From Pseudomonadota bacterium (lineage in GTDB: Bacteria > Pseudomonadota > Alphaproteobacteria > Rhizobiales > Tepidamorphaceae), in contig JAEYRQ010000619.1 in NCBI GenBank assembly GCA_023435545.1, positions 1 through 8,895 on the forward strand: a stretch of 8,895 nt of DNA, given 5' to 3'. Within the stretch, counting starts at the first letter, position 1; each line of letters opens with the position of its first letter. Positions 6,598-8,895 of this stretch are shown here, piece by piece. The notes below the pieces were generated by a model. It was not told where the DNA came from. It did no database searches and was given only the letters and a program-made list of their open reading frames with translations. The position numbers were made by a program, and so were the translations under genes.

Positions 6598-7437
6598 ATG
6601 AAGCGAGAGCTTTGCGTCATCGGAATCGGCGCCGGCAACCCGGAGCACATGACGATCCAGGCCATCGAGGCGCTGAACAGGGCCGATGTGATTCTGATCC
6701 CGGACAAGGGGGAGGAGAAGGCGGAACTCGCCCGCCTTCGCACCGAGATCTGCGAGCGCTTCATCCGCGACCGCCGGTATCGCGTGTCAGTCTTCGCGGT
6801 TCCACGCCGCAGGGCTGTCCCGGTTCGGGGCGGCGAGACCGCCACGACCGGGGAATCGGTCTCGGACAGCAACGAGTACCGGGCGGCCGTCGACGACTGG
6901 CACGAGGCGATCGCCCGCGAGTACGAGCGCCTGCTGCGCGAGGACGTCGGCGAGCACGAACGGGCGGCGATCCTCGTCTGGGGCGATCCCTCGCTCTACG
7001 ACAGCACGCTGCGCATTCTCGACCGTGTGGCGGCCCGCGGCACCATAGAGCTCGACATGGAGGTCATTCCCGGTATCACCAGCGTGCAGGCGCTCGCCGC
7101 CCGCCACAGGATGGTGCTCAACGAGATCGGCGGCGCGGTGACGATCACCACCGGCCGCAGGCTGACCGGGACGCCGAACGACACTGGCGGGACCGTCGTG
7201 GTCATGCTCGACGGCGATGAGGCGTTTCGCGGTCTCGATCCGGATCTCGAGATCGTCTGGGGCGCCTATGTCGGCATGCCGGGCGAGATGCTCGTCAGGG
7301 GACGGCTGGGTGACGTCGGCGGCGAGATCAGCCGGCTGCGGGCCGAGGCGAAGGTGCGGAACGGATGGGTAATGGACGTTTATCTGGTGCGGCCGGTCAA
7401 GCGGGTCGGTGACCGTTCAGGCTCGGGCGAGGGGTGA
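6598..7437 (+). CDS. cobF: Precorrin-6A synthase (deacetylating)
   Basis: This 279-residue protein is CobF, the aerobic-pathway cobalamin enzyme that methylates C-1 of precorrin-5 with SAM and releases acetate to give precorrin-6A. It has the tetrapyrrole methylase fold: GIGAGNPEHMTIQA (9-22), ILVWGDPSLYDST (125-137), PGITSVQA (158-165) and TTGRRL (184-189). The start at 6598 matches the family's MKR-hydrophobic N-terminus, though its ribosome binding site is weak; an ATG at 6451 would add an unconserved Arg/Ala-rich stretch. Residues of about 70-92 (Arg-, Gly- and Thr-rich) look like an insertion compared with CobF as I remember it. No other cob gene is in the window and no cobalamin-riboswitch B12 box is visible upstream, so it is either a detached gene or a stand-alone member of a dispersed pathway. 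Confidence 0.92.
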   Translation: MKRELCVIGIGAGNPEHMTIQAIEALNRADVILIPDKGEEKAELARLRTEICERFIRDRRYRVSVFAVPRRRAVPVRGGETATTGESVSDSNEYRAAVDDWHEAIAREYERLLREDVGEHERAAILVWGDPSLYDSTLRILDRVAARGTIELDMEVIPGITSVQALAARHRMVLNEIGGAVTITTGRRLTGTPNDTGGTVVVMLDGDEAFRGLDPDLEIVWGAYVGMPGEMLVRGRLGDVGGEISRLRAEAKVRNGWVMDVYLVRPVKRVGDRSGSGEG

Positions 7438-7462
7438 ACTCCAGGTCCCGCCGCAGCGAGAG

Positions 7463-7477
7463 GGTGGATAGTCCACC
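7463..7477. repeat. Perfect 6-bp inverted repeat between cobF and the ABC genes
   Basis: GGTGGA (7463-7468) and TCCACC (7472-7477) flank a three-base spacer, 25 bases after the cobF stop. No T-tract follows, so an intrinsic terminator is not supported. It may be an operator, a weak transcript-end hairpin or chance. Confidence 0.35.
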
Positions 7478-7587
7478 GTCCCGATACGGCTCCAGTTGAC
7501 TCCGTCCCCAGCCTCAGTCTCCCTAGCGCCCACGGGTGCGCCTGATGCAGCAGTCGGGGCGCGCCGCGCGAAACGGGAGGACAAGAC

Positions 7588-8541
7588 ATGCTGAAACGTG
7601 TTGGCGCAGCAGCGCTCGCCAGTCTGCTGGCCCTGCCGGCCGCCGCCGAAGAGGTGTCCGTCGCGGTGACCGCGATCGTCGAGCACCCGGCGCTCGATGC
7701 GGCGCGCGACGGGATCCGCGACGGCCTGGCCGACCTGGGATTCACCGTCGGGGAGAACCTCAAGTTCTCGTACGAATCCGCTCAGGGCAACCCGGCGACG
7801 GCCGCCCAGATCGCCCGCAAGTTCATCGGCGAGGCGCCGAGCGTCATCGTGCCGATCTCGACCCCCTCCGCGCAGGCGGTGGTCGCCGGCACCAAGGACA
7901 TCGCGGTGGTGTTCACCGCCGTCACCGATCCGGTCGGCGCCGGCCTCGTCGCCGATGCGACCAGCCCCGGGGGCAATGTGACCGGTGTGTCCGACATGTC
8001 GCCGATCCCCGATCACCTCGCCCTGATCAGGGAGATCACGCCGGGCGTCGCCCGCCTCGGCATCATCTACAATCCCGGCGAGGCGAATTCGGTCGCGCTG
8101 GCCGAGCGGCTGAAGGAGCTTGCGCCGGGCGCCGGCATGCAGATCGTCGAGGCGAGCGCCACCAAGACCGCCGAGGTCCAGCAGGCGGCGCGCTCGCTGG
8201 TCGGCAAGGTCGATGCAATCTACATCCCGACCGACAACACCGTCGTCTCGGCGCTTGAGGCCGCGGTGCAGGTGGCCGAGCAGAACAAGATCCCGCTCTA
8301 TGCCGGCGACACGGATTCGGTGCCGCGCGGCGCCATCGCGGCGATCGGCTTCAACTACTATGATATCGGCCTGCAGACCGCGCAGATCGTCGCCAAGGTG
8401 CTGAAGGGCGAGGCGCCGGGCTCGATCGCCGTCACCCAGGCGCAGGGCACCGACCTGATCGTCAATCCGGGCGCCGCCGAGAAGATGGGCGTGACCATCC
8501 CTGAAGCGGTGGTTTCGCGGGCGAATACGGTGGTGAAGTAG
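7588..8541 (+). CDS. ABC transporter substrate-binding protein, TrpX-like
   Basis: The 317-residue product is a periplasmic binding protein of the ABC_sub_bind (TrpX/YtxM-like) type. It has a short Sec signal peptide ending in ALPAAA (15-20) with cleavage before Glu21 and no lipobox cysteine, so it should be free in the periplasm. Family blocks include AVTDPVGAGLV (111-121), GGNVTGVSD (128-136), YNPGEANS (161-168), YIPTDNTVVSA (212-222) and DTDSVPRGAIAAIGFNYYDIG (start and end at 241 and 261). Streptococcal TrpX binds tryptophan, but alphaproteobacterial members have no settled substrate, so only import of a small, possibly aromatic or amino-acid-like molecule is inferred. A GGGAGGA ribosome binding site precedes the ATG. 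The permease gene follows after 59 bases with a strong hairpin between them. Confidence 0.9.
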   Translation: MLKRVGAAALASLLALPAAAEEVSVAVTAIVEHPALDAARDGIRDGLADLGFTVGENLKFSYESAQGNPATAAQIARKFIGEAPSVIVPISTPSAQAVVAGTKDIAVVFTAVTDPVGAGLVADATSPGGNVTGVSDMSPIPDHLALIREITPGVARLGIIYNPGEANSVALAERLKELAPGAGMQIVEASATKTAEVQQAARSLVGKVDAIYIPTDNTVVSALEAAVQVAEQNKIPLYAGDTDSVPRGAIAAIGFNYYDIGLQTAQIVAKVLKGEAPGSIAVTQAQGTDLIVNPGAAEKMGVTIPEAVVSRANTVVK

Positions 8542-8562
8542 CCGCCGCTCAACAGCAACGAC

Positions 8563-8585
8563 GGGTCCGGCGCTGAGCCGGACCC
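8563..8585 (+). repeat. Intercistronic hairpin between binding protein and permease
   Basis: GGGTCCGGC (8563-8571) and GCCGGACCC (8577-8585) are perfect 9-base complements around a five-base loop GCTGA. No T-tract follows, so it is unlikely to be a full intrinsic terminator. Hairpins at this place in binding-protein-first ABC operons are known to protect the upstream mRNA and lower downstream expression, giving excess binding protein over permease; this role is inferred here. Confidence 0.75.
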
Positions 8586-8600
8586 AATCCCGGACGCGCC

Positions 8601-8895
8601 ATGAGCCAGATCGCGTTTCTCGGGGCCGTCGAACTCGGCCTCGTTTATGCCTTCGTCGGCATCGGGGTCTATCTGGCCTTCCGCGTGCTCGACTTCCCCG
8701 ACCTCACCGTCGACGGCAGTTTCCCGTTGGGGGCGGCGGTCGCCGGCGTGCTGATCGTGTCGGGGATCGATCCCTGGTCGGCCAGCCTCGCCGCGATCCT
8801 GGCGGGAGCCTGCGCCGGCCTCGTCACGGCGACGCTGAACCAGCGTTTCGGCATCCTGCACCTGCTCGCCTCGATCCTGACGATGATCGCGCTGT
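8601..8895 (+). CDS. ABC transporter permease, TrpY-like (3' end beyond window)
   Basis: Ninety-eight codons are present before the window ends. The start is well fixed: an in-frame TGA lies at 8574-8576 and 8601 is the only ATG after it. Upstream there is little Shine-Dalgarno sequence, so translation may be weak or coupled. The protein begins with a hydrophobic helix (about 5-26), then the highly conserved block FRVLDFPDLTVDGSFPLG (27-44), then two more hydrophobic stretches (about 44-55 and 61-78). That block is typical of the permease partner of TrpX-like binding proteins in the inner membrane. The ATPase gene presumably follows outside the window. Function depends on the unknown substrate of the binding protein. 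Confidence 0.88.
   Translation, partial: MSQIAFLGAVELGLVYAFVGIGVYLAFRVLDFPDLTVDGSFPLGAAVAGVLIVSGIDPWSASLAAILAGACAGLVTATLNQRFGILHLLASILTMIAL

Noticed and set aside
7496..7525. Promoter for the binding protein gene based on TTGACT at 7496-7501
   Set aside because: No acceptable -10 sequence lies 16-18 bases downstream.

Overview
This 8.9 kb window is GC-rich and looks chromosomal. It most likely comes from an alphaproteobacterium, perhaps a Hyphomicrobiales (Rhizobiales) relative. That is an inference from codon use, from the aerobic-pathway cobalamin enzyme CobF, and from the grouping of an SfsA nuclease, a short CinA-type protein and a bacterial Gpt. No marker gene fixes the genus.

Left part (1-3501). 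An FkbM-type SAM methyltransferase (91-942) converges on sfsA (1592-879, minus strand), and their 3' ends overlap by 64 bp. Divergent from sfsA is a tight plus-strand set: a CinA-type MoCF-binding-domain protein, xanthine-guanine phosphoribosyltransferase (gpt), and a small MgtC/SapB membrane protein. Its GTG start lies 5 bases after the gpt stop, with its ribosome binding site inside the end of gpt.

Middle (3502-5274). A complete tRNA-Leu(UAA) with encoded CCA has a plausible promoter just upstream. It is followed by a patch of visibly lower GC that reads as accessory DNA. The patch holds a 326-base gap with inverted repeats and a minus-strand UUCG-loop terminator, plus two divergent genes for small exported proteins of unknown function. 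One has a Sec signal and four cysteines. The other has a Tat signal, a strong Shine-Dalgarno sequence and a good sigma70-like promoter. No integrase or second attachment repeat is visible.

Right part (5275-8895). A PAPS-dependent sulfotransferase-like protein on the minus strand is divergent from cobF (precorrin-6A synthase, deacetylating), which sits without other cob genes. Then comes a TrpX-type ABC substrate-binding lipid-free periplasmic protein, a perfect 9-bp intercistronic hairpin, and the start of its TrpY-type permease, which is cut by the window edge.

Most genes are recognisable housekeeping or transport functions. The parts least explained by known families are the two divergent exported proteins beside the tRNA, the structured minus-strand sequence ending in the UUCG terminator, and the undefined substrates of the sulfotransferase, the methyltransferase and the ABC importer. 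I saw no clear evidence of a defence system, CRISPR array or transposon.
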